Part shown: positions 1 to 7,441 of the stretch, one piece after another
How positions within the stretch are numbered: the stretch's first letter is position 1
Layout: each line of letters opens with the position of its first letter
Source of the DNA: Aldehydirespirator sp965116965
Lineage (GTDB): Bacteria; Actinomycetota; Acidimicrobiia; Acidimicrobiales; Aldehydirespiratoraceae
DNA: 64,000 nt
Assembly: GCA_965116965.1 (NCBI GenBank)
Contig: OZ220743.1
Span: 3,782,001-3,846,000, forward strand
Direction of reading: 5' to 3'
Program-made: the position numbers and the translations under genes
Notes under the pieces: generated by a model
What the model saw: the letters and a program-made list of their open reading frames with translations, nothing else
Told to the model about the DNA's origin: nothing
Databases searched by the model: none

Positions 1-1393
1 CGGGCTCGCCCCCGATGTCGATGGTGTGGGGAAGCCAGCCCATCCACGACCACGCCCCTGCAAGGCCGGGCGCCAGACCCGCGATTGCCAGATCGGCCGG
101 GCCGTGAAGCACCGCGGCCTGCAGGATGAGGCCGCGGGCCACGGCTCGGGCCGCCGGGAGCGGGCCGACTACGCCCACAACCTCGCCGGGCAGCAGGGAT
201 ACCGCCATCGGCACATCGGTCAGGGGCTCGATCTCGTCCAGAGCCTTGAGAGCGTCCGGCGCGGCCAGTTCGCCGCCGACTATTTCCAGCGGCGGCGCGT
301 AGGGCACGTCAGCGATGCCGACACCCAGCCGCATGGCGTCGGGGTCGCTGCGGCGACGCTCCCAGCAGCGCTGTGACGGCGTCTCGGCCCGGCGGACAAG
401 CTCAGCCAGGTCCGGGACGAGGGCGATGCGCCTGCGCCGCTCCGCGGCCCGCGCCACGGGCAGTGTCTTGACGAGGCTCTCCACCTCCTGGGCCACCCCG
501 GCGCAGGCCCGCTGATGGGAACGGGCGGCTCGACGGCGCCGCTCGAGCCACGTGCCCACGGTGATCAACGGACCGAGGGCCGCGAACACCGCCATGAAGG
601 GGCTCCACACCACGGCCAGTGCGAGCCCGGCCGCGGCGGGCAGGACGATGCCGGCCCATGACAGGGGCTCGGGCTCGGATCGGGCCGGAGGCTCTGCCGG
701 CACGCGCAGCGGGGCGGGCGTCGTCGACGGCCGGCGGCGGGGCGGGCGGTTGAAGGGAACCCGCCCCGCGGCCGCGCCGAGTCCGGCTCGCACGGCCGCC
801 GGGGCGTCGTCCACCGGGGTCCTCCACTGCAGGCAGGTGGCGCCCAGGCGTACGGTGGCCCGGACCGGAACCCGGGTCGGCGCGGTCACGGCACTCCCGG
901 CGACGACCGTGCCGTTGCGCGAGCCGAGATCGTCGACAATTGGTCGCCTGCCGGTCCCGCTCGCCGTCACACGGGCGTGCCTCCGAGAGACGGTGGGGTC
1001 GTCTAGCACAAGGTCGCAATGGTGCGAACGTCCGATCACCCAGTCGCCGGACGCGGGCAGGACGAGACGGGTGCCGGCTCGCAGCCCGGCGGTCGAGACC
1101 AGCGTGGCCCGGCGGCCTTCTTGGTCCTGCTGCTCCGGCGGTGACTGGGAGGAGGGCTGCTCGCATCCGGGAGCGACTTCGAGCAGCGCCCCCTCCCAGA
1201 TCGGGATCGATGACAGCAGCGTCTCCGGCCTGTGCCAGCACCCGTCGATGCGCAGGCCGTGCCCGCAACGGTCGACGCCTTCGGAGGAAGCGCCGGTCAG
1301 CGCTGCGACAAGGTCAGCCACCGTGAAGCCGTCGAAGCGGGATGCGACCTCCACGGTTCGCTCCGAGCCGCTGAGTCTGTGCCGGATCCGCAC
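1..1393 (-). CDS. FHA-domain FtsK/EccC-like type VII secretion ATPase, N-terminal part (runs off left edge)
   Basis: This is the first ~464 residues of a type VII (ESX/Wss-like) secretion ATPase; the P-loop domains lie outside the window. The start is a GTG at 1393 preceded by GAGGACGG, and the frame stays open to base 1. Residues ~1-75 look like a small ubiquitin-like domain. Residues ~95-190 are an FHA domain with GRS at 121-123, SRRHA at 136-140 and GSRNGT at 157-162. A proline-rich linker follows, then a hydrophobic hairpin at ~243-282 and the family hallmark CWERRRSDPD near 342. This order is common for actinobacterial FHA-FtsK proteins. It lies directly downstream of a WXG100 gene on the same strand, which supports a role in exporting that protein. 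The FHA domain suggests control by threonine phosphorylation (inference). Confidence 0.85.
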   Translation of the reverse strand, partial: MRIRHRLSGSERTVEVASRFDGFTVADLVAALTGASSEGVDRCGHGLRIDGCWHRPETLLSSIPIWEGALLEVAPGCEQPSSQSPPEQQDQEGRRATLVSTAGLRAGTRLVLPASGDWVIGRSHHCDLVLDDPTVSRRHARVTASGTGRRPIVDDLGSRNGTVVAGSAVTAPTRVPVRATVRLGATCLQWRTPVDDAPAAVRAGLGAAAGRVPFNRPPRRRPSTTPAPLRVPAEPPARSEPEPLSWAGIVLPAAAGLALAVVWSPFMAVFAALGPLITVGTWLERRRRAARSHQRACAGVAQEVESLVKTLPVARAAERRRRIALVPDLAELVRRAETPSQRCWERRRSDPDAMRLGVGIADVPYAPPLEIVGGELAAPDALKALDEIEPLTDVPMAVSLLPGEVVGVVGPLPAARAVARGLILQAAVLHGPADLAIAGLAPGLAGAWSWMGWLPHTIDIGGEP

Positions 1394-1450
1394 CAGCGTC
1401 CCGTCCTCTTGCTCGCGCCTGTCTGACGGTCCCGGCCGCCGTGGTCGCGG

Positions 1451-1726
1451 CTAGATCGTGTCGAGCGCGCTGACTCCGGCGTTGAGCTCCGCTGTAATGA
1501 ACGTCGAGTGCTCGCCGAGCGCGTCGCACAGCGCCCGCAGGTTGGGCCGGAACTCCGTCTCCCAGAGCTGCCGGAAGCGGTCGGCTCTGGCGCCCTGCCA
1601 TGTGGTGCCTTCAATGCCGGCTGCTATCGCGCTGATCACCCCCTCGGCCGTCTCCTTCTGCCGGGCGAAGATCACCGCGAGCTGCTCCATCTGCGACTTG
1701 GACATCACCAGCATGTCGCCAGCCAT
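1451..1726 (-). CDS. WXG100-family (ESAT-6-like) protein
   Basis: A 91-residue helical-hairpin protein with the central W-x-G turn as W43-Q-G45, the size and motif expected of WXG100 substrates of type VII secretion. The flanking helices are rich in Ala, Glu and Gln, and there is no signal peptide, as is usual for the family. The start ATG at 1726 follows GGGAGGGTGTC, a strong ribosome site. Its stop is 58 bases from the GTG of the FHA-FtsK ATPase and in the same frame, so the two are very probably one operon. Only one WXG100 gene is visible here, although many systems export a heterodimer; a partner could lie elsewhere. The exact substrate role is inferred. Confidence 0.85.
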   Translation of the reverse strand: MAGDMLVMSKSQMEQLAVIFARQKETAEGVISAIAAGIEGTTWQGARADRFRQLWETEFRPNLRALCDALGEHSTFITAELNAGVSALDTI

Positions 1727-1777
1727 GACACCCTCCCTGTAGTTGATAGCACGAGATTCTCATGCAGTTTCATATGA

Positions 1778-1839
1778 TTGTCACACCATCATGGCAGCGT
1801 AATATGACAACAACAACCTGAAGGAGGGAGAAAGATTTG
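1778..1839 (+). promoter_or_regulatory. Promoter plus strong Shine-Dalgarno before a short TTG-started frame
   Basis: TTGTCA at 1778-1783 and TAATAT at 1800-1805 are 16 bases apart. AAGGAGGGAG at 1821-1830 sits the right distance from a TTG at 1837. The stretch 1740-1870 is AT-rich compared with everything around it. The frame opened by the TTG begins MEIIENLTADVLPAS and then runs antisense into the 3' end of the enoyl-CoA hydratase gene until 2181. It may be the 5' stub of a lost gene or a small peptide gene. The same region must also carry the promoter of the divergent WXG100 gene. Confidence 0.4.
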
Positions 1840-1931
1840 GAAATTATTGAAAACCTAACTGCAGATGTTCTGCCAGCGTCAATCCAGCGGCTCGTCAGGA
1901 GGAGCGCTCACGCCGCAGCCCGGCTCGGGAC

Positions 1932-3545
1932 TCAAGCAGGCGGGATGTCGCCGATGGCCTTCTTGACCGCGCCCAGCAGGTCGGCAGCGGCGGCCTTCAC
2001 CGACTCCTGGTGGGCGGCGAGAGCCTGGAACTCCTGGCCCGAGCGGATGGCGGCCCTGCCCCCCAGCACGTCGAAGGCCCGGTGGACCATTCGCTTGTTG
2101 ATCTGGGCCAGGTCGGGCGCCACACCGGCAATGCGAACCGCCATGGCCAGCACGGCCTCCTCCAACTCCTCGGGCGGGTAGGCCCGGTTGGCCCATCCCA
2201 TCCGGACCGCCTCGGCGCCGCTCACCGAGTCGCCGGTGAGCATGGCCTCCATGGCGTGGCGCAGTCCCATCAACGGCGTGTGGTACTGCCAGTCCGGGGG
2301 AGACGCCACCCTCACGACGGGATAGCCGATGCGGGCGTCGGCGGCCACGTACACGAGGTCGCAGGCTGCGGCCAGCTCCGTGCCGCCGGCGTATGCGTAT
2401 CCGTGAACCTGTGCGATGACCGGCTTGGCCAGATCCCAGATGGAGAACCAGCCGTCGCTGGCCTGGCGGGTCCACTGGCCGTCGCCGGGCGCCGACGGGT
2501 AGGGCGGTTTCGTGGACTGTTTGGCCGTGTTGCTATCGGCCAGCAAACTGCCGGACAGGTCATAGCCCGACGAGAAGCACGGACCAGCCCCCCGCACAAT
2601 CGTCACACGGACGCTGGGGTCCCTGTCAAAGCCGTGAAGAGCATCCAGCACGGCGGCCCGAAGCGCCTTCGAGATGGCGTTGCGCTTGGCGGGGCGGTTC
2701 AGCGTGACCCGACGCACATGCTCAGCCGGCTCGTCCACGAGGATCAACTGCGCTGCGGCCATAGGACCTCTCCGAGGCTCTGGGGTGTCGCCGGGAATGG
2801 CGTCTGCTGTCTCCGCGGCCGTGGAGGCGGCCGCATGGCGTGACCTCGGCGGGGGCGTCCCACCGGACACGGCCCTCGTTGCGCCGAGGTAGTCCCGCAG
2901 CTCTGGCACCCGACTGGCGAGGTAGGTGAGCGTCGACGCGGCCTGCTCCGCGAACACCGGGTCCGAGGTGAGCACCCCGGGATCTTCGAGCAGATCGACG
3001 ATCTCGTCGAGGACGCCGCTATGCACCGGTGTGCCGTACCGGTGGGTGTGCAGCCGCAGCCCGTCCTCAATCCGCAAGATCTTCGACTGGTCGACCGCAG
3101 CGATGTCGATGAAGTCGCGCAGTTTCGCCCGCCACAACAACACGTCGAGCTTCGCTGCAAGCAGGTCGCCTATCGAAGCCACCGCCAGCCCGTCGATCAC
3201 CGCTGGCGCGGCGACCTGTTGGACCCGGCTGGGGTCGTCGCTTGGATGCGGCGCGGCGAACACCTCCACAACGACCCCATCGACAACGGCCCGCAGCTGG
3301 CTCGCTGCCGCGACCTGCACATCGACCTGCGCTGCGGTGGTGAGCCGGTCGGCTAGCTGCTCACCGTCGAAGTATGTGTAGGTCATGTAGTCGAGATCGA
3401 ACGAGTGCCGATGCTGCAGGTGGGTGGCCAGTGCTGTGCCGCCGAACAGCGCCCCGTCGATGTCTGCCACCGCCGCAGCCAGTTGCGGCCAGACCGCCCG
3501 AACATCGGCGGGCAACACATCGCTGTAGCGGTCGAGGTCACCCAT
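1932..3545 (-). CDS. AbiEii-like nucleotidyltransferase fused in frame to an enoyl-CoA hydratase
   Basis: One open frame of 537 codons holds two unrelated proteins. Residues 1 to ~215 match the AbiEii/AbiGii nucleotidyltransferase toxin family: LFGGTALATHL then HSFDLD (the G-G-T and D-x-D metal-binding pattern), with KL...LRDFIDI later. Residues ~225-260 are an Ala/Pro-rich linker. Residues 262-537 are a complete crotonase-fold enoyl-CoA hydratase/isomerase, with NRPAKRNAIS at its start and the oxyanion-hole segments SSGYDL and GYAYAGGTELA. The hydratase has its own ATG at 2762 behind GGAGAGG, so it may also be made separately. The toxin half overlaps the upstream wHTH gene by 8 bases, like an AbiE operon. 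Whether a fused protein is made, or the toxin gene merely lost its stop codon beside the hydratase, cannot be told from sequence. Confidence 0.75.
   Translation of the reverse strand: MGDLDRYSDVLPADVRAVWPQLAAAVADIDGALFGGTALATHLQHRHSFDLDYMTYTYFDGEQLADRLTTAAQVDVQVAAASQLRAVVDGVVVEVFAAPHPSDDPSRVQQVAAPAVIDGLAVASIGDLLAAKLDVLLWRAKLRDFIDIAAVDQSKILRIEDGLRLHTHRYGTPVHSGVLDEIVDLLEDPGVLTSDPVFAEQAASTLTYLASRVPELRDYLGATRAVSGGTPPPRSRHAAASTAAETADAIPGDTPEPRRGPMAAAQLILVDEPAEHVRRVTLNRPAKRNAISKALRAAVLDALHGFDRDPSVRVTIVRGAGPCFSSGYDLSGSLLADSNTAKQSTKPPYPSAPGDGQWTRQASDGWFSIWDLAKPVIAQVHGYAYAGGTELAAACDLVYVAADARIGYPVVRVASPPDWQYHTPLMGLRHAMEAMLTGDSVSGAEAVRMGWANRAYPPEELEEAVLAMAVRIAGVAPDLAQINKRMVHRAFDVLGGRAAIRSGQEFQALAAHQESVKAAAADLLGAVKKAIGDIPPA
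2760..2773 (-). promoter_or_regulatory. Internal ribosome site and ATG for the enoyl-CoA hydratase half
   Basis: GGAGAGG lies four bases before an in-frame ATG at 2762-2760, exactly where homology to enoyl-CoA hydratases begins (MAAAQLIL). Translation from here would give a normal 276-residue hydratase without the toxin half. This is the main argument that the long fused frame might not be the only product. Confidence 0.55.
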
Positions 3546-4437
3546 CGCAGCTGCGACGCTTGATAGTGGAGTCGATGAGCGCAGCGAGACGACCCTCGCG
3601 GTAGCCGCGCATGGTGCGCAGCGCGCGCAGCGCCTCCACGGGCAGACGGTTCAGTGCCCAGCGGCGCGCCGCACGGTCGAAACTACCAACCAGGGTGTCC
3701 GCGATATGCACAGCGTGCTCCGCGACCGTCAACTCAGAGGCGTCCTGCCCGGACCAGAACAGATACCAGAACTCCGGCGGCACCGTGTCAACCTCAGGCG
3801 GATGCGATGGCGGGCGCCACTCCAGCAACGGCAGCACCGCTAGGGACCGGTCGTTGACCGCGAGACGCCACAGGCGCACCCGCCGCGGCCTGTAGCCCCA
3901 CATGATGGAGGTGTCGTGGTGCTCGGCGAGGCCCTGGGCCTGCAAACGGCGCAGACTGCGACGAGCGTGAGGCACCGACAGCCCGCAGTCGACCGCGATC
4001 CGCTGCGCGGTGGCGCCGATGAGCCGGCTACGCAGGCACGCCAGGATCGTCCGGCCTGCGGCTGTGACCCCATCCAGCGGCGACGATTCTGAACCAGGCC
4101 CGGTGAGCAGCCGCAGCAGCCGGGCCTCACCCGCCGGCAGCCCGGTGCTCTCCACCACCTCACGCACCCGCCGCCGCACCGCAGCGCTGGCTGCTGTGTC
4201 GACGCCACCGGCAACCGCAGCGCCCACCCATACCTCCAACAGGATCTTGGAGCCGTGCAGACATGTGCCCGCCGTCGCCGTGAACTCGAAACGACAGCCC
4301 CGACATCGCCACCGTCGGCGGGTGCGCACCGCGGGCCGCTCCGAAGCCGCCGCCCCGCAGCGCGGGCAACGCACCCCCTCGGGCCAGCGCACCGCGACGA
4401 TCGCGTCCTGGTCGACAGTCGGGGACTGCGACTGCAT
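3538..4437 (-). CDS. Zinc-ribbon and winged-helix protein, putative AbiEi-type antitoxin/regulator
   Basis: A 299-residue protein whose 3' end overlaps the AbiEii-like gene by 8 bases. Residues ~20-60 form a zinc ribbon (CPRCG then CRGC) followed by FTATAGTCLHGSKILLEVW, which resembles the IS1595-type transposase zinc ribbon. Residues ~125-180 look like a winged helix. The C-terminal third (VPPEFWYLFWSG, HAVHIADTLVG) resembles the domain found in wHTH proteins that precede AbiEii-type nucleotidyltransferases. By position and domain order it should be the antitoxin and autorepressor of the pair. No catalytic transposase residues are present, so the zinc ribbon is probably recruited for DNA binding. 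The start ATG at 4437 is the first good one; assignment as antitoxin is inferred. Confidence 0.6.
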   Translation of the reverse strand: MQSQSPTVDQDAIVAVRWPEGVRCPRCGAAASERPAVRTRRRWRCRGCRFEFTATAGTCLHGSKILLEVWVGAAVAGGVDTAASAAVRRRVREVVESTGLPAGEARLLRLLTGPGSESSPLDGVTAAGRTILACLRSRLIGATAQRIAVDCGLSVPHARRSLRRLQAQGLAEHHDTSIMWGYRPRRVRLWRLAVNDRSLAVLPLLEWRPPSHPPEVDTVPPEFWYLFWSGQDASELTVAEHAVHIADTLVGSFDRAARRWALNRLPVEALRALRTMRGYREGRLAALIDSTIKRRSCDG

Positions 4438-4987
4438 GCCGGCAGTCTAACACACTGAGGGGAACGTCGCCGTAAAAATGATCGCACCGCTGAGTGGCAG
4501 TGAGACCGCATCACGCCCGGGGCTCAGGTGAACTGCTCCAGGGGCGATTCCTCGCCCGTGTCTGCTCGACCGGGTACGAGGCGCTTGTCACAGCGCCGCG
4601 GCGAAGACCCGGCTGTCGCCACAGATGTCACCCAGCATCCCGTGGATCAGTTACGTGCCGTAACACACGCATCATCCCACACCGGAGGGGCTCTTCCGCG
4701 GACGCGAACCCCCCTTGACGCCAAGACTCGTGAACGATCAGGGCTAGACGACGCAGACAACGAACGCCGACAAGACTGATCGCAGCGGCACGGATACGTC
4801 TCCGGGGTAGAACATTTCGCGACACTGACGAGTTCGTCGTGAAGATCTTGTCACTTCGCGACGGGTCTCTGACTGCCGCCAAGGGGGTCTGCCCAGCGAT
4901 GTATGCCAAGTCCCGATTGCCGACACCCATCTTCCTTCAACAGTGGACCCGTCACTTCGATGCGGCGGGCGCCGGCGAACGAGTCGG
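4438..4987. other. 550-bp stretch without a recognisable gene
   Basis: Lies between the start of the zinc-ribbon gene and the stop of the LLM oxidoreductase, both on the minus strand. The short frames here have no recognisable protein motif. It should contain the promoter of the AbiE-like pair; no convincing -35/-10 pair was found. Confidence 0.5.
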
Positions 4988-6049
4988 TCATGTCTGCACC
5001 ACCGCAGTGTCTCGCGTGCCGGCCAGTTCGGCCGCCAGTGCGAGACCCTCATCACGGTCGCACCGGACTATCACACCGGTCAGCCCCGCAGGGACCGCCC
5101 CGGACCATCGGGCCCGGATGCGCTTGACCGAGCCGAGCAGGGACTGCGACTCGATGTAGTCGTCGGGAACCGCCGCGACCGCATCGTCCCGGCGCCCGGC
5201 CCGCCACAGTTCCACGATCCGGGCCGAGGCCTCGGGCCAGCCCCGGCGGGCCATCGCCTCGGCGTGGAAGTTGTGAGTCTCGCTGCCCATCCCGCCCACA
5301 TACATGGCGACCAGCGGCTTGCGGGCATCCACCGCGGCCCGCACGTTGTCGGTGATCTGAACCGACAGCGAGCCGAACACTTCGAGGTCGGCCCGCAACT
5401 CTGCGGAGCGGCGGGCCCGGCCCCGGGCCAGCGGCCCGGCGTAGGTTGCGATCCCCTCGGACCCGTAGCCCATGGGCAGCCAGCCGTCGGCCACCTCCGC
5501 AGCCAGAGCCACGTTGCGGGGTCCCCCGGCCGCGATCCAGATCTCGACGCCGGGCGCAGGTTGCAGGATCGACTTGAGCGGCTTGCCCTGGCCCAGCGCG
5601 CCGGGGCCGTCGTAGGGCAACCGGATGGCGGCGCCGTCATGGCTGACGGGCCCGTCGCGGGCCAGAACCTTGCGCATGATGGCCGTGTAGTCGCGCAGCC
5701 TGGCCACCGGCGAGCCCCACGCCGCGCCGTGCCAGCCCTCCACCACCTGGGGCCCGGACACGCCCAGGCCGATGATCGTGCGCCCGCCGCCGGCAAGGGC
5801 GTCGATGGTCATGGCGTGCATGGCGGTGGCTGCGGGCGTGCGGGCGTCGATCTGCACCACACCGGTGGCGAGCTTGATGCGGCTGGTGTGAGCGGCCAGG
5901 AAGGCCAGCGGGGACAGCGCGTCGGCGCCGTAGGCCTCGGCCGTCCACACACTGTGGTAGCCGAGCCGCTCTGCGAGCTGAACCGCCGCCACCGGCACCT
6001 CCAGCGCTGCGCCCCGGTACAGCTCGAGTCCGAGCCCCAGCTTCAGCAT
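4988..6049 (-). CDS. LLM-class F420-dependent oxidoreductase
   Basis: A 353-residue luciferase-like (bacterial luciferase alpha/beta barrel) oxidoreductase, probably using reduced F420 as in most actinobacterial members. Landmarks are MLKLGLGLEL at the start, RLGYHSVWTAEAYG, SRIKLATGVVQ, RTIIGLGVSGPQVVEGWHG and PGVEIWIAAGGPRNV. The ATG at 6049 was chosen because homology starts there; an upstream ATG at 6220 would add a tail that runs through a dispersed repeat. The substrate is not predictable. The gene stands alone, divergent from the alcohol dehydrogenase. Confidence 0.85.
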   Translation of the reverse strand: MLKLGLGLELYRGAALEVPVAAVQLAERLGYHSVWTAEAYGADALSPLAFLAAHTSRIKLATGVVQIDARTPAATAMHAMTIDALAGGGRTIIGLGVSGPQVVEGWHGAAWGSPVARLRDYTAIMRKVLARDGPVSHDGAAIRLPYDGPGALGQGKPLKSILQPAPGVEIWIAAGGPRNVALAAEVADGWLPMGYGSEGIATYAGPLARGRARRSAELRADLEVFGSLSVQITDNVRAAVDARKPLVAMYVGGMGSETHNFHAEAMARRGWPEASARIVELWRAGRRDDAVAAVPDDYIESQSLLGSVKRIRARWSGAVPAGLTGVIVRCDRDEGLALAAELAGTRDTAVVQT

Positions 6050-6132
6050 GCGCCGCGACGGCTCCTCATCATCGCCAACCCTAAGAGTGTCCGCACACAG
6101 GTGCCAGCCCGCCGCGTCGTAGCGGTGTCCCT

Positions 6133-6183
6133 CCCGCTCTCGTTCGTTGCGACCTGAGGGCCGCTCGGGCCCAGGGGCCTCGC
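6133..6183 (-). repeat. Dispersed ~48-bp intergenic repeat, copy D (diverged)
   Basis: Read on the minus strand this begins GCGAGGCCCCTGGGCCCGAG and ends GAACGAGAGCGGG. It is a diverged version of the repeat also found at 50889, 55418 and 63171, and shares the CTCAGGTCGCA variant of its centre with the copy at 63171. It lies between two divergent genes. Confidence 0.7.
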
Positions 6184-6250
6184 TCAGCGAGAGGCACGAT
6201 GCGGGCAACTCGCGGCCCAATTCGCTCGGCCTCTGATCTCGCTACGATCC

Positions 6251-7441
6251 GTGCTCGTGAAGGCGCTGCGCTTCTCGCGCAAGGAGGCCCGCTACGCGGC
6301 CGCGGCTCTGGCATCGCGGCTGCGGCCCGGAGCGGGAGCGACCTGGGGGCCGCTCAAGCTGATCAACGGCGACCCGCCCGACCTGCCCGGCGAGGGCTGG
6401 CAGCGCGTCTACCCGCGGCTCACCGGAATCTGCGGATCGGATCTGGCCACGATCGACGGCCGGTCGTCGCGCTACTTCGAGGACTATGTCTCGTTCCCGT
6501 TCGTTCCCGGCCACGAGATCGTGGCCGACGCCGCGGAGGGGCGCCGGGTGATCGTCGAGCCGGTGCTGGGCCACGCCGCGCGGGGCTTCGACCTGCCCTA
6601 CCCGGGGGCGGCGCCCGGCGACGGAGACGACTACCGGCATCTCATGAGCGGCCATCTCAAGCCAGGGCTCCAGACCGGCTTCTGCCGCTCCACCGGCGGC
6701 GGATGGTCCACCGAGTTGGTGGCCCACGACTCGCAGCTGCACGACGTCCCGGACTGGATGAGCGACGAGCTGGCGGTGATGATCGAGCCGCTGGCGGGGG
6801 GCGTGCACGCCGCGCTTCGATCCGGCGCGCAGCCCGGCGACACCGTGGCCGTGGTCGGGGCCGGGACTATGGGCCTGCTGGCGGTGGCCGCCCTGCGGGG
6901 CCTGACCGAACCAGCCTCGATCCTGGTCGGCGCCCGGTACTCCACCCAGCGGGCGCTCGCGCTCGAACTCGGCGCGGACTCAGCCGTCGAGCCCGGCGAG
7001 CTGAGGCGGGCCGTGCGGCGGGCCACCGGCTCGTTCATGGTCGGCGACCACCTCTCGGGGGGCGCCGACGTGGTCATCGACGCGGTGGGGTCGTCGGCCT
7101 CGCTGGCTGAGGCCCTGTCGCTGTGCCGGCCGCGGGGCCGGGTGCTGATGCTGGGGATGCCTGCCACGGTGACCGCGGAGCTGACCGGTCTTTGGCACCG
7201 CGAGATCGAGTTGGCCGGCTGCTACGCCTACGGCACCGAGGTCCGCGCCGACGGCCGGCTCGCCACGAGCTTCGATCTGGCCATGGAACTGGCCGGCAAG
7301 GTCGCCTTCGACCGGCTCGTGTCGGCCCTCTACCCGCTCGACCGTTACGTCGACGCGCTGGGCCACGCCGCCGAGGCGGGCCGGCGCGGTGGGATCAAGA
7401 TCGCCTTCGACATGCGCAACGAGCGCCACCGTGGCATCTGA
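6251..7441 (+). CDS. Zinc-type medium-chain alcohol dehydrogenase-like protein
   Basis: A 396-residue protein of the medium-chain dehydrogenase/reductase family. GICGSD near residue 70 carries the usual catalytic zinc cysteine, GHEIV is present, and VVGAGTMGLL near 200 is the Rossmann nucleotide-binding loop. The N-terminal ~25 residues are longer than usual. Catalytic-zinc ligands appear present, but the four-cysteine structural zinc loop typical of alcohol dehydrogenases is not visible in the 100-150 region. The start is the GTG at 6251; a second GTG at 6257 is possible. It overlaps the next gene by about 11 bases if that gene starts at 7431, so the two are likely co-translated. The substrate is unknown. 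Confidence 0.8.
   Translation: MLVKALRFSRKEARYAAAALASRLRPGAGATWGPLKLINGDPPDLPGEGWQRVYPRLTGICGSDLATIDGRSSRYFEDYVSFPFVPGHEIVADAAEGRRVIVEPVLGHAARGFDLPYPGAAPGDGDDYRHLMSGHLKPGLQTGFCRSTGGGWSTELVAHDSQLHDVPDWMSDELAVMIEPLAGGVHAALRSGAQPGDTVAVVGAGTMGLLAVAALRGLTEPASILVGARYSTQRALALELGADSAVEPGELRRAVRRATGSFMVGDHLSGGADVVIDAVGSSASLAEALSLCRPRGRVLMLGMPATVTAELTGLWHREIELAGCYAYGTEVRADGRLATSFDLAMELAGKVAFDRLVSALYPLDRYVDALGHAAEAGRRGGIKIAFDMRNERHRGI

Noticed and set aside
402..1454. Frames on both strands over the left end
   Set aside because: The true frame is the minus-strand FHA-FtsK gene, which is open at the left edge and shows FHA motifs.
4494..4930. Small frames in the 550-bp gap as genes
   Set aside because: No motif, ribosome site or protein-like composition.
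4988..6220. Long start for the LLM gene at 6220
   Set aside because: The extra 57 residues run through the dispersed repeat and have no homology; ATG at 6049 fits the family.
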